The notes: generated from the sequence alone by a model not told the origin. A DNA stretch of 64,000 bases from Adiantum capillus-veneris (GCA_014529385.2 CM043968.1:2322501-2386500), one strand, 5' to 3'. Shown: positions 26,036 to 36,499, counted from the stretch's first letter. Numbers and translations are program-made.

Positions 26036-26750
26036 AGGTGGAGAGACCGATGGGCATCACCTAACTTGTGGTAGGTCCAAAATAAGCTCACTTCTGTTTT
26101 TGCCCAGCGTGTAATATTTTCCACCTCTATCCCTCAACACTATCCCACATGGGCATGTTGAAGTCGGATCAAGACAAAATTTGGGGTATGCGTAGAGCAT
26201 GGCATGTCCGATTGGGCGGCTTGAATCTATAAATTTGTCCCAAATTTACAAACCATGGTGCACGATGACTAGAGCCCACCCAAATTTTACTTTTAATGTG
26301 GAATCTACAAATGTGTATGGAATGGCCCACATGCTCTCAATTGTAGATCCCATTTGAACATCCCCTACCCAAATTTGCTCGTGTAAGGGCTGGTTCAAAC
26401 TACGCAAAGGCAAATGTAGCCTTGCAGGTTTACCTAAGTCGTGTAGTTCACACAGAGCAGAAATACTACTTTGTATGTTAATTTTTTGACAGAGTTTCAA
26501 CGAGTCACTTCAACTCGTTTGTTGCTTATTGGCTTACGCTCAGTGGGGCCGTGAGCTCAACTCCCCGCCCACATCTGACACTGGAAAGCGCTCCACCTAG
26601 GACTGTATTTGGGGTGGTGAGGCCGCCCAAATTTTGGTGGCCCTAGAAACGAGCCCTACATCAGTTTGTCCAATCGAATTTCGGCAACACAGAGAAAATT
26701 TCGTCGGGCAGTTTGAATGCAAGCCTTAGATCGTCTGTGGAGGACCCTCA
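26036..26750. other. No gene recognised
   Basis: Moderate GC content and short frames only; nothing recognisable upstream of the foldback. Confidence 0.5.
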
Positions 26751-26919
26751 AGACTAAGTGACACGGGCATAGGAGGGTGGGATCTACGGTGGGCGGATTG
26801 TGGGCTGTAGATTTGGGGTGCGGGTACCCTAGATTACTTTCGACACCGTCACCAAGATTTGCGATCCACAATCGCGTCACTGTAGATCCCACCCTCCCAT
26901 GCCCATGCCACTTAGTCCC
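26751..26919. repeat. Foldback (inverted repeat) with ~65-bp arms
   Basis: The left arm (26751-26818) and right arm (26852-26919) are inverted complements at about 80 % by eye, with a core perfect match GGAGGGTGGGATCTAC. The loop is about 33 bp. The similar short ORFs on both strands here are a consequence of this symmetry. It could be a small MITE-like or foldback element; no target duplication was established. Confidence 0.75.
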
Positions 26920-27160
26920 GAGGCGGGAGGACCTCTACCTACATCAACTCATTGTTTCGAGGTCTGTGCTAGAATTCCATCCTATAAATGCATCATCGAC
27001 TCCTCAGAGACACCCACTTTCACTTGTGCAGCCCTCGTCACTAATTGACACCTCCCTAGGGAGGTGGGATCAATGGCCCACAATAGGCATCACGAGGCGA
27101 GTGCAATCCGGGCCATCTGATCGTTATTTGAACTAGGTGTGAACTCGGAGGTATGTGCAC

Positions 27161-27239
27161 CACACCAAATTTGGTGTGAACTCAACGTGAACATGGTGTG
27201 AACTGGAGAGGATCTGCACACCACACCAAATTTGGTGTG
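27161..27239. promoter_or_regulatory. Two perfect 18-bp palindromes upstream of the protease-like exon
   Basis: CACACCAAATTTGGTGTG occurs at 27161-27178 and 27222-27239, 61 bp apart. The phrase GGTGTGAACT recurs several times between 27136 and 27265. Symmetry plus repetition about 160-230 bp before an ATG suggests dimeric transcription-factor sites or remnants of a local tandem duplication. Confidence 0.45.
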
Positions 27240-27282
27240 AACTCAGTGCAAACTCGGTGTGAACTTGTCCGCGAGGCCGTGA

Positions 27283-27291
27283 TCTATAAAG
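27283..27291 (+). promoter_or_regulatory. TATA-like box
   Basis: TCTATAAAG lies about 105 bp before the ATG at 27394, a reasonable core-promoter position for that exon. Confidence 0.4.
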
Positions 27292-27393
27292 TTACCATAC
27301 ACACACCTATCAACGAGCCAGAAGGAGGTGTCATTTAGTAACGAGGTTGTGCAGCCAGTATAGCCCCAGACGATTTCACTACGACGACGCTCG

Positions 27394-27834
27394 ATGGGTA
27401 CGTACTGGATCGCAAGAGCTCTGTCATTGCAGCCGACTTCTCCCATCTGCTGCTGCGATGTTGCGGATAAGCAGCTGCGGGTGAGAAACCAGCAATATCT
27501 GGGCCTTTCTCAGGGCGCGAAACGTACAGCAGAGGAGGCAGTGGCTTGCTTTGTGGCATCGGCTGCGTTGGCATTTTGTTGCTCTCTTGCAGAGCCTCCT
27601 CCTTTGGCTCTTGCAGCCCTCTCCTCTACCCACACACCATCGCAGGCCTCTCCTCAACGGATGACCCTCTCAGACCCAACCAGTCCATGCACTTCAATCG
27701 CTGGCCCCTCCCCAAAGTATTCTGGTAAAGATGACAAAGTAAGCAATGAATACATCGTTGCAGAGGCCTGGAAGGTCGTTAACGAGAGGTTCCTTGATGC
27801 TCGTTCTCATAAATGGTCTTCCGAAGCTTGGCTG
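27394..27834 (+). CDS. Likely first exon of a plastid CtpA-type carboxyl-terminal processing protease
   Basis: The ATG is the first after an in-frame stop at 27361. The first ~75 residues look like a bipartite chloroplast/thylakoid transit sequence. There is a Ser/Arg/Gln-containing stretch, then basic AKRTAEE, then hydrophobic AVACFVASAALAFCCSLAE, ending in an Ala-rich LALAAL cleavage-like site. After a Ser/Pro/Thr linker comes IVAEAWKVVNERFLD and HKWSSEAW (residues about 120-146). This resembles the start of mature plant CtpA proteases, the lumenal serine peptidases that trim the D1 C-terminus of photosystem II. The frame passes a candidate splice donor (CTG then GTCAGT, 27835), giving 147 codons in phase 0. 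PDZ and Ser/Lys catalytic exons were not found, so this may be a gene with very long introns or an orphan exon. The family call is from memory of the motif. Confidence 0.5.
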
Positions 27835-29090
27835 GTCAGTTTGTCCCCTTTATGTGGAGTACTGCTAACGTTATAGCTTTTTGAAGCTGACATTAGAAAC
27901 ATGTATGCACATAAAAATGCTGTGTATGCCAGGATGACTTCAACTAGGTGCATCATGACACTAAACAAAGGCATTCGCTTCACTTGTGGCCACCAATAAG
28001 GATATAAGCTAACGAAGGTCAAAGTGTCTTGCTCTAGGTGCATTATGCCACCCTTATTGATGGTGGCCACACACACTTTGCCTCATAGTCAGGGGACGGG
28101 GGGCTCAAATGGATTTTTAGTGTAAAATAGAGGGCGGACGGCAAGTGGGGACGGAAAAGAGGGGATGGGAAGCCCAAAATGGGCGTCCCTTGTGACTATG
28201 CTTTGCCTTGTTTAAAGAATAGTCCACTCTTTCGTTTATCCACTATCTTCATCTCACGGTAGCTTATTGGCATTCCAATCATAATTGGCTTTTCGTGTTC
28301 CTTCTTGGAGTCCTTGCTAGATCCCACAAAGTGTGAGTTTGTCTAGCAAAGCTTTTAAATATTCTTGGCACCCGAGTTGCAAGGTAGGATGAGTACTACA
28401 TGGTTTGGTCAGTACGTTTACTTGTACGGTATGTTTTCAATACATACCGAATGGATAATACATAGTTTGGTCAGTACGTTTACTTGTACGGTATGTTTTC
28501 AATACATACCGAATGGATAATACGGGATTTTTTCTATAACTTGCATTTTCTTCTATTTTAGCTGCAAGCATTCTATCGCTGCTGCATACTGCTAGTTATC
28601 AAAATAGTATGTCCGCTCAATGATTTGAGTAGTTTGATCGAAGTTTAAGTAGTATATTGAATGATATTCTGGCTAGTAGAGAATTTTGCTGCAATTTCAC
28701 CCTCTTATCTTTGGCCTATACTCTGGGTTATTAGAGTACTATGTTTCTTTACTGGTTTGTTAGTTTTTGGCAGAAGAAATAACAATGACTGTAGTATTGT
28801 TTGGATACTTATAGAGGCCTGGAATCCTTGCAAGGAGATTCTATCTCTTTTGATGAATGTGTATGACATGTCTCTCCAGATAATTGTGATGGACTGACAT
28901 CTTGTATATCTCTAAATTTCTATTGAAAGTGTCAAATGTACAATAGTACGTTTGTATATGTACCTTAGTACGCAATCTGTAAACAGGCGAGTCATCTGAC
29001 AAGGCGGTAAAACAACTGCAACAACACTTACCTGAACTAAAAACAAAAACTGAACTTGAAAACATAACGCTGTAGACAAGACAGAAAGTG
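27835..29090 (+). other. Candidate intron or intergenic DNA
   Basis: No convincing continuation of the protease reading frame. Holds a 62-bp tandem duplication (28404-28523). Confidence 0.4.
28404..28523. repeat. Tandem duplication, 62-bp unit, nearly perfect
   Basis: TTTGGTCAGTACGTTTACTT starts at 28404 and 28466. The following TACGGTATG...CATACCG is itself an imperfect inverted repeat in both copies. Confidence 0.93.
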
Positions 29091-29094
29091 TGTT

Positions 29095-29160
29095 AGAGTT
29101 CCACTCTCAAAGATATTGGCTCCTTAACTAGGCGCCCCTATCAGTATTTCTTTATTATAT
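29095..29160. repeat. Shared LTR-end-like motif, copy 1
   Basis: AGATATTGGC, then a variant of CTGGCGCCCC, then GTATTTCTTT. The same string, better preserved, is at 29718-29790. Its reverse complement closes the LTR-G copies near 55050 and 62505. Confidence 0.6.
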
Positions 29161-29279
29161 TGATGAATTGTCGCGGTTACAATTGCTTGTGTGAGCCCAC
29201 TCACATAATGTTACATAATCTGGAACATTCTAATCAATGATTCATTGATCAAATTACGAGTAAGCTGGATCCTATTGGT

Positions 29280-29700
29280 CCCCTCGCTTGCGCTCTTTTG
29301 CTTGTGCTGCCCGCTCCCAGCCCCCTATTCATTGCGCGCTGCCCTATCTCAACCTGCCGCCCGGTGCTTTCCCCCTACCCTACCAGCCTTGCCCCCACCC
29401 TCCCTCCCATCCCCCTTCTATCGTTTTGCACCCTTCCTCGTCATGGTCTTCGGCCTTCCCTCTGTTGCTTGAAAATCCGCAAAGAAAGGGCTCACAGCAA
29501 CAAAGGACGCGTCGACATCCCGCTCACTAGTAGTAGCAGACACAAATGGAGGCTTGTGCTCCACCCAAGAGGGACTCTTTTGAAGCCCCCTCGACTGACC
29601 ACGCTGAGTGTAACAAACTTGGACACCCCAAGTCAAGATTCTACCGCGACACAACAAAGATTCACTTTAAACCAGTTCACAATTCACACTTGAGTCGACA
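29280..29700 (+). other. C-rich leader and short frame resembling the 44.7-45.0 kb ORF start
   Basis: A C-rich stretch precedes a frame starting MEACAPPKRDSFEAPS near 29545. This resembles MEDFVVPQRDSTEAPL at about 44909. In both places the DNA CAGAGGGACTC or AAGAGGGACTC is followed by GAAGCCCCC. It is therefore probably a truncated relative of that ORF1-like sequence. No domain beyond the start remains. Confidence 0.4.
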
Positions 29701-29717
29701 CGGCCCGACGTAGTACC

Positions 29718-29790
29718 GTGCCTAGAGATATTGGCCCTAAAGACTGGCGCCCCTTTCTGTATTTCTTTTTGTATCAATCTGTGTTCAAAG
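29718..29790. repeat. Shared LTR-end-like motif, copy 2
   Basis: AGATATTGGCCC, AAAGACTGGCGCCCCTTTCT and GTATTTCTTT in order, the inverse of the LTR-G end at 62490-62530. Confidence 0.65.
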
Positions 29791-29944
29791 TACAAGAGAG
29801 TGGGTAGGTGCTCACTCTGAGACTCTGTGTCCAGATGCTCTGAGAAGTGAGGCCCTGCCCACTTATTTATTGTTACAAGGGATGCCCAAAAGCAGAGCCC
29901 CAAAATCAAAAGCTTAAAAGCTTTTTAGAAATAAAGCAATTAAT

Positions 29945-29997
29945 ATTGTGGTTCTTTCCTTGAGTGATACAGAACACTGCCAAAGCTCTGATACCAA
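29945..29997 (-). other. Truncated internal start and PBS of a further tandem element
   Basis: On the minus strand TGGTATCAGAGC directly follows LTR-a, then the same leader (TTTGGCAGTGTTCTGTATCA) found beside LTR-c and LTR-d. Homology stops at about 29945. LTR-a therefore also serves as the 5' LTR of a truncated neighbour, a shared-LTR tandem. Confidence 0.75.
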
Positions 29998-31197
29998 TGT
30001 AAGGTGCAGCAGATGTGAATGTTGAACTTTGCTCAAGATGAGTGCTCCGAACTGTGCTCAAGGGTTCCTTTTACTTACGGAAGAGAGAGCCTTCCGTTCC
30101 TTTAGTGAGAGAGTGCAAATGATCACAAACAAAGTGGAAGACACTGTGAATGAAGGTACTGAGATTGAGAGATAGAGAGAGAAGAGAATACGACATTAGA
30201 ATGTTGTCAAACCCTCCTTCGAAGGCCCCACTCTCTCTGGCGAGAGCGGTCTACTATTGATTGCACAAATCTCTACAATGCTTTGGACTTGCCGACAATG
30301 TCGACGATGATGAGGAGGACGACGAGACCGGCTGAAATCTGAAAATGCTAATGGTTGACATCTGCAAATCTTTATCTGCTGAATTCTGACTCTATGTCGG
30401 TGACGACGGCGATGATGACGATGCCACGACGACGCGCTGATAATGCAGATGCTGAAATCTGCATTTTTCGAGCTGAATCTGCAAACTTCGGCGGATCTGA
30501 CCGTGCGGCGAGGATCTGTTGCGGGAAGGTGAGATTTGCGAGGTTTGGGACTTCAACTGCGGTACTTGATTGCTGAAAACTGAAAACACTGATACTTCTT
30601 GTGGTCTTGTAGCGGAGAATCTGCAAAACGCTAGGGGACTGTGCTGGTCCAAAAACGCTAGGGCTGATTTGGGGTACTGCTGCAAAAACGTCTAGGGCTG
30701 ATCTGCAATGGAAGAAAACGCTGGCTGTTCTTGGCTGAAAACACTGGTTGTTCTTGGTTGAAAACGCTAGGTCATCCGCCCCGGGGGGGGGGGGGGGGGG
30801 GGGGAGGGGGGGTCTTGTTGAGAAGATGCACTGTTGGATGTTAGGTCCCTGCTGCCTCTTCTGCTAGAAAGTGCTAGCGCTAGGGTTTCTTATATACTTG
30901 CTTGCTAATTTGCCCTACTGAGTTTTCCAACAAAAGTCACTTAAAAATAATAAGTGAAAATTGGCTAAAATAAGGAAAATAGGTCTATGCACTGTAAAAA
31001 TGCTCTTGATGGGTTCCGACTCTAATATGATGATCATGTGTGCAACCAAAGGATATGCATCTACTCTACGTGCCTGGACAGCACGGTCTGCGAACAAACT
31101 CACAAAAGTGCCATAACACTTCCTAATCTAACTGAATTGAACCCATGTCATGAAGTAGCTTGTCCACGTACACATAGGGTTAGATGTGCACGTGACA
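29998..31197 (-). repeat. LTR-a (3' LTR of the outer element)
   Basis: About 1200 bp, TGTCAC...TTACA on the minus strand. It contains a 22-base G run (plus strand, 30783-30804) shared only with LTR-d, showing that a and d belong together. The interior is full of repeated phrases such as AAAACGCTAGG and GCTGAAATCTGC. Confidence 0.88.
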
Positions 31198-31210
31198 TCC
31201 CCTCCTTTTC
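31198..31210 (-). other. Polypurine tract of the outer element
   Basis: Minus strand GAAAAGGAGGGGA directly before TGTCAC of LTR-a; the same tract precedes LTR-b. Confidence 0.8.
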
Positions 31211-32267
31211 AAAGTGAGGTAGTGGTACCAAACTGTATGGCGTCGAGGAAGATCGCCAACAGCGTCTGGAATCGTGTGAAGGACTCTTCGCTGGTCCACT
31301 TTGATGCGTGGGTCGTGGGGTACTTGAACTTCATAAAGGTCTGCAACTCTTGCTTCTCTGGGCCGCGCCGAAAGCAACACAGAGTCATCTGTGGCTCCTT
31401 CAATGCTTCAACTTCGTCTATAGTCATGCGTCTACCTTCTTCAAGAATCTCCGAGGATGAAAATTCTTGAAACTATTTCTAACACATAAACATGAACATA
31501 CCCATTCTATGTAAAGTGATTGGAAAAATTCTAGTCTTCTTTAAAGACTGTGCATGCAATGTAGATGAACATAGAGATGGAGTGCCAAATCGTTCATCAA
31601 ACACACGCAAACAATGGATTCGAATCTTGACTTTCTGATCTAAATCAATCAACTGTGGCAAAACACAATGGAAATGCCGATGCTTGATTTTCAATCCTTC
31701 TTGTGCTCTTTCTGATACTGTGTCATGCCAAGGAAGAGACATTGAATGTGAATTCCTTGGGTGCAAACATTTCATCTTTTCATGAGTAATCGGCATACAT
31801 TCGTGCTCATTCATGAGTGAATCGTGTTCATCGTACAATATGGCATGCCTGTGAAAAGGGATTACATAAGGACGATGATTAAAACACAGGAAAGCATCAC
31901 GAATGAAACACTCGAACAATTCGTGCTGACTAATCATTTGAACACATAATGCTTCTTGTGGGGGTTCTTTGGACCTCGACTCGAGAGCCAAGATCGGTTT
32001 TTTGTGATTGATCGAATCTGCAATGAGGTTAGCTTCATGAGAAAAAGTATCAACTAAACCATCATCCTTGTGAACAATCACATCTTTATCCTGCAAATCA
32101 TCATGCTTGTGAGTAATCACATCTATATCATGCGAATCATCATGCTCGTGAATAATCACATCTTGATCATGCAAATCATCATGCTTATCATTATCATGCA
32201 AATCATGTGTGTCATGCTTTGGAAAAGAAGAGACTGAGAGAGTCTCCTTCTCTTGATTCTTTGCGAT
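31211..32267 (-). pseudogene. Outer element: His/Asp-rich protein, C-terminal two thirds
   Basis: This minus-strand coding region is homologous to 33448-34614 of the inner copy over the His/Asp repeat (HDDLHDQDVIIHEHDD and similar) and the C-terminal domain (SMSLPWHDTV, HCLRVFDERFGT, TFMKFKYPTTHASKW). The apparent start MSKAQTFIPLHLT is read from the inner element's LTR and is not native. The true N-terminus lies beyond the insertion at 36505-36680. A stop near 31479 and a frameshift split the C-terminal part. The function is unknown; position suggests a Gag-like role. Confidence 0.65.
32263..32267. other. Target-site duplication GCGAT, left copy
   Basis: GCGAT directly outside LTR-b matches GCGAT at 36500-36504 directly outside LTR-c, as expected for a single insertion of the inner element. 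Confidence 0.88.
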
Positions 32268-33436
32268 TGTAAGGTGCAGCGGAATGAATGTTTGCGCTTT
32301 GCTCAAGATGAGTGCTGCAAACTGTGCTCAAGGTTCCTTTTGTTCTTATGGAAGGGAGAGCCTTCCGTTCTTAACGAGAGAATGCTATGATCACAAACAA
32401 AGTGAATGGACACTGTGCGTGCAAGTGTATGAGATTGAGAGATAGAGAGAGAAGAGAAATACGACACCAGAGACGTTGTAAAACCCTCCTCCGAAGGTCC
32501 CACTCTCGTCGGCGAGAGTGGTCTACTTACGATTGCACAAATTGGTACAAACTGAATGCATGTCATTGATGCAAGTCTAGGCTATGTCGACGATGACGAC
32601 GGGGATGGCGACACCTACCTAAGGGCTGAAATTTGCAATCTTTTATCTGCTGTCCAAAAACACTATGGGCTGAAATTTGCTGTTGCCAAAAACGCTAAGG
32701 AAAACGCTGATTTTGCTGGTCTTTAGGGCTGAAAATCTACATCTACTGTAGGCTGAAAACTGAGGTTCTTTGGGCTGAATCTGCTACTCTTTTAGGGATG
32801 AATCTGCAGGTCTGTCATTGCTGAAAATCTCCAAGGTTGAAAGCTGTAACGGCTGAAAATCTGCAAACGCTGGGATCTCCAAAAACGCTAGGGGTGCAGA
32901 TCTTCAAAAACGCTAGCTACTGGGGTATGTGTGGCGATGACCTCCTTGATGGAAAACGCCAAGGTGCTGCAGTTCTACGGCGACGATGTTTGATGAGAAA
33001 ACGCTAGGGGGAGAGATGGTCTTTGCTTGGAGGAAAGTCCACCAAGTGTCTTGCTGAGAAGTTGCCTATTGAGCTTGGGCTCCTGTTGCCTTTTTTGCCA
33101 ATTAGTGCTAGTCTAGGTTTGCTTATATACAAACTTACTCAATTTGCCCTGCCTACTTTTAACAAAAGTCACTTAAAAATAATAAGTGAAAAATGTCAAA
33201 AATAGGAAAAATAGGCTAAATGCATTGGAAAAGATGGATTCAGATGGGAATGCTTATGATCATGCTGTGTGCAACCAGAGGATATGCATCTACACTAAGT
33301 GATTGGGCATGCACGGTCTACGAATAGACTCACAAAAGTGCCAGATCACTTCTAATCTAGACTGACTGGACTGACTGAACCCTTGTCGTGCTGTAGTTTG
33401 TCCATGGACACATAGGGTTGGATGTGTCAGGTGACA
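32268..33436 (-). repeat. LTR-b (3' LTR of the inner element)
   Basis: 1169 bp with TG...CA ends. Contains a segment (near 32640-32700) missing from LTR-c, while LTR-c has a short extra piece near 36280. Confidence 0.88.
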
Positions 33437-33449
33437 TCCCCTCCTTTTC
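33437..33449 (-). other. Polypurine tract of the inner element
   Basis: GAAAAGGAGGGGA on the minus strand, abutting LTR-b; it starts at the end of the ORF. Confidence 0.82.
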
Positions 33450-34947
33450 AAAGTGAGGTACTGGTACTGAACTGTATGGTGTCGAGGGAGATCGCCAATA
33501 GCATTCGGAATCCTGGAAGGGATTCTTCGCCGACCCACTCCGATGTGTGGGTCGTGCGGTACTTGAACTTCATAAAGGTCTGCAACGCTTGCTTCTTTGG
33601 GCTGTGCCGAAAGCGGCACATAGTCTTCTGTAGCTCCTTCAATGCTTCAACTTCGTCGAGAGTCATGCTTCTTTCTTCTTCAAGAATCTCCATGGCTGAA
33701 AATTCCTGAAACCACTTCCAACACAAAAACATGAACATACCTATTCCATGTAAAGTGATTGGAAAAAATCTTGTCTTCCTTAAAGACTGTGCATGCAATG
33801 TAGATGAACCAATAGACAGAGTGCCAAAACATTCACCACACACACGCAAACAATGAGATCGAATCTTTCTCTTTTGATCTAAAGCAATCAACTGTGGTAA
33901 TTCACAACGGAAATGCCCATGCTTGGTGCTCATACTTTCATGTGCTCTTTCTACGAATGTGTCATGCCAAGGAAGAGACATGGAATTTGCCTTCCGTACA
34001 TACATACTTTTCAGCTTTTCATGAAAAATCCGCATACATCTGTGCTCATTCATGAGTGAAACGTGCTCAACGTACAATATGTCATGCCTAGGAAAAGAGA
34101 TCACATAAAGACGCTGACTAAAATACAGGAAACGACCACGAATGAAACACTCGATCAATGCGTGCGTACTAATCATGCGAACACATAGTACTTTCTGTGA
34201 GGGTTCTTTGGACCTAGGCTCAAGAGCCAAGGTCGGTTCTTCCTGAAGGGGTGCTTTGGACCTAGGCTCGAGAGCCAAGATCGATCCTTCGTGATTGATC
34301 GAATCTGCAATGAGGCTAGCTTCACTAGAGAAAGTATCAACTAACACATCATCGTTGTGAAGAATCACATCATCTTCATGCAACTCATCATGCTTGTGAG
34401 AAATCACGTCTTGATCATCATGTCGATCATTATCATCCAAATCATCATGCGCATCATTATCATTCAATCCATCATGCAAATCATTGTCATTCAAATCATC
34501 ATGCAAATCATTGTCATTCAATTCATCATGCTTCTCATAATCATGCAAATCCTGTGTGTCATGCTTGGGAGAAGAAGAGACTGAGAGAGTCTCCTTTCCC
34601 CAAATCTCTTGCATGTGTGCCTGAACTTGAGAAAAGAGTCGCTAGAACTCTTTCCTGTGTCGATCGCTCTGTTCTTGTCTTGCTTTGGCTGCCTTTCTTT
34701 CTGCTTCTCTTTCTGCGTTTCTTTCTGCGTGTTTGCGTTCCATTTCTGCCATTCTTTCTGCATTTCTTGCTTCGCGTTCTAACTTTCTTTCCAGAAACAT
34801 CTTCTTCAACTCCTCCATAGAAGTTAGTGCGCGTAGATGGGGCAGGGGGAGGGTCGGAAAAACCTCCTGGTGGGGAAAATTCTTCTTCTCCTCTCTCATG
34901 CTCATCACCTCCAAGCGAAGTATCCATTCCGCTTCGGTGATGACCAT
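33448..34947 (-). CDS. Unrecognised retroelement protein: coiled coil plus His/Asp repeats
   Basis: One minus-strand frame of about 500 codons, interrupted only by TAG at 34642-34644 (a CAG codon if C-to-T). Part 1 (34947-34645) is a charged coiled coil (repeated Glu/Arg heptads such as EREARNAERMAEMERKHAERN). After the stop comes a His/Asp/Asn repeat tract (units like NDNDLHDDL, encoded by a ~30-bp minisatellite at 34425-34545). A longer region with conserved SMSLPWHDT, HCLRVCGECFGT and TFMKFKYRTTH follows. It ends at the polypurine tract. Conservation of the C-terminal part in the outer copy argues it was a real protein. A Gag-like or RNA-binding role is inferred from position only. An upstream overlapping frame (34559-35125) is rich in Arg/Lys and may be spurious. 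Confidence 0.6.
34425..34545. repeat. Coding minisatellite, ~27-30 bp unit
   Basis: Repeats of AATCATCATGCAAATCATTG-type units encode the His/Asp/Asn repeats of the inner element's ORF. Confidence 0.85.
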
Positions 34948-35377
34948 TCTGAAGTCGTGGGTTCTTGTGGTCTTGGGTTCTTAAGTCCACGAGGAACTTG
35001 GGTTCTTGGGTTCTTGAGTTCTTGAGGTTCTTCTTTCGCTTGCAATCTGTGTTAGAGAAGGATCTTCTCTTGATCCGAGTTCTGCTCTTTCCCGCGGGCG
35101 CACCCCCTGGCGGCCTTGCGCTCACACCAAGGTTGCTTTTTCCTACCTCACGTCGATTGGCCGGCCGCTAAGTGCACTGTCCGCTCTCAATGAGTGAACA
35201 GAGGCACAAGAGGAGGCTGGACAAGCCCTTCTTTCTTGGGTTTCCTGTCACTCTTCAAAAACACGATTAGGAATCGACTTGCCGAAGTGAACTTGGGTTC
35301 GTGCAACCTCAACAAGCAAAAAAAAATTCTTGTGATTCTTGTGGTTCTTTCCTTGAGTGATACAGAACACTGCCAAA

Positions 35378-35389
35378 GCTCTGATACCA
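35378..35389 (-). other. Primer-binding site of the inner element
   Basis: TGGTATCAGAGC on the minus strand immediately after LTR-c: initiator tRNA-Met type. Confidence 0.9.
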
Positions 35390-35390
35390 A

Positions 35391-36499
35391 TGTAAGGTGC
35401 AACGGAATGAATGTTTGCGCTTTGCTCAAGATGAGTGCTCCGAACTGTTCTTATGGAAGGGAGAGCCTTCCATTCTTAATGAGAGAATGCTATGATCACA
35501 AACAAAGTGAAAGGACACTGTGCGTGCAAGTGTATGAGACTGAGAGATAGAGAGAGAAGAGAAATACGACAACAGAGACGTAAAACCCTCCTCCGAAGGC
35601 CCCACTCTCGTCGGCGAGAGTGGTCTACTTATGATTGCACAAACTGGTACAAACTGAATGCATGTGACTGATGCAAGTCTAGGCTATGTCAACGATGACG
35701 ACGGGGATGGCGACACCGACCCAAGGGCTGAAATTTGCTGTTGCCGAAAACGCTGATTTTGCTGGTCTTTAGGGCTGAAAATCTGCATCTATTGTAGGCT
35801 GAAAACTGAGGTTCTTTGGGCTGAATCTGCTACTCTTTTAGGGATGAATTTGCAGGTCTTTCATTGCTGAAAATCGCCAAGGCTGAAAGCTGTAACGGTT
35901 GAAAATCTGCAAACGTTGGGATCTCCAAAAACGCTAGGGGTGCAGATCTTCAAAACGCTAGCTGCTGGGGTATGTGTGGCGATGACCTCCTTGATGGAAA
36001 ACGCCAAGGTGCTGCAGTTCTACGGCGACGATGCTTGATGAGAAAACGCTAGGGGGAGAGATGGTCTTTGCTTGAAGGAAAGTCCACCAAGTGTCTTGCT
36101 GAGAAGTTGCCTGTTGAGCTTGGGCTCCTGCTACCTCTTCTGCCAATTAGTGCTAGTCTAGGTTTGCTTATATACAAACTTACTCAATTTGCCCTACCTA
36201 CTTTCCAACAAAAGTCACTTAAAAATAATAAGTGAAAAATGTCAAAAATAGGAAAAATAGGCTAAATGCACTGGAAAATTCCCCTGAAGGATTCTGATGG
36301 ATTCAGATGGGAATGCTTATGATCATGCTGTGTGCAATCAGAGGATATGCATCTACACTAAGTGACTAGGCATGCACGGTCTACGAATAGTCTTACAAAA
36401 GTGTCAGATCACTTCTAATCTAGACTGACTTGACTGACTGAACCCTTGTCGTGCTGTAGTTTGTCCATGGACACATAGGGTTGGATGTGTCACGTGACA
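35391..36499 (-). repeat. LTR-c (5' LTR of the inner element)
   Basis: 1109 bp, paired with LTR-b by shared variants and by the flanking GCGAT duplication. Confidence 0.88.

Larger units (their letters stand above)
32268..36499 (-). mobile_element. Inner non-autonomous LTR retrotransposon (4232 bp)
   Basis: A structurally complete element: 5' LTR-c, iMet PBS, leader, one long ORF with a single in-frame stop, polypurine tract and 3' LTR-b, bounded by 5-bp GCGAT duplications. It lies inside the coding region of a related element. LTRs b and c lack the poly-G tract of a and d and share their own variants (for example GGAATGAATGTTTGCGC), so it is a distinct subfamily. No polymerase or integrase is encoded. 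Confidence 0.88.

Noticed and set aside
26656-27136. Similar ORFs on both strands (MGSTV...), considered as a duplicated gene pair
   Set aside because: Explained by the inverted repeat at 26751-26919.
34425-34545. Repeat array considered as a CRISPR-like array
   Set aside because: Units are contiguous coding repeats without unique spacers, inside a retroelement of a plant genome.
34357-34584. Ile/Met-rich frame on the plus strand
   Set aside because: Antisense shadow of the His/Asp-coding minisatellite.
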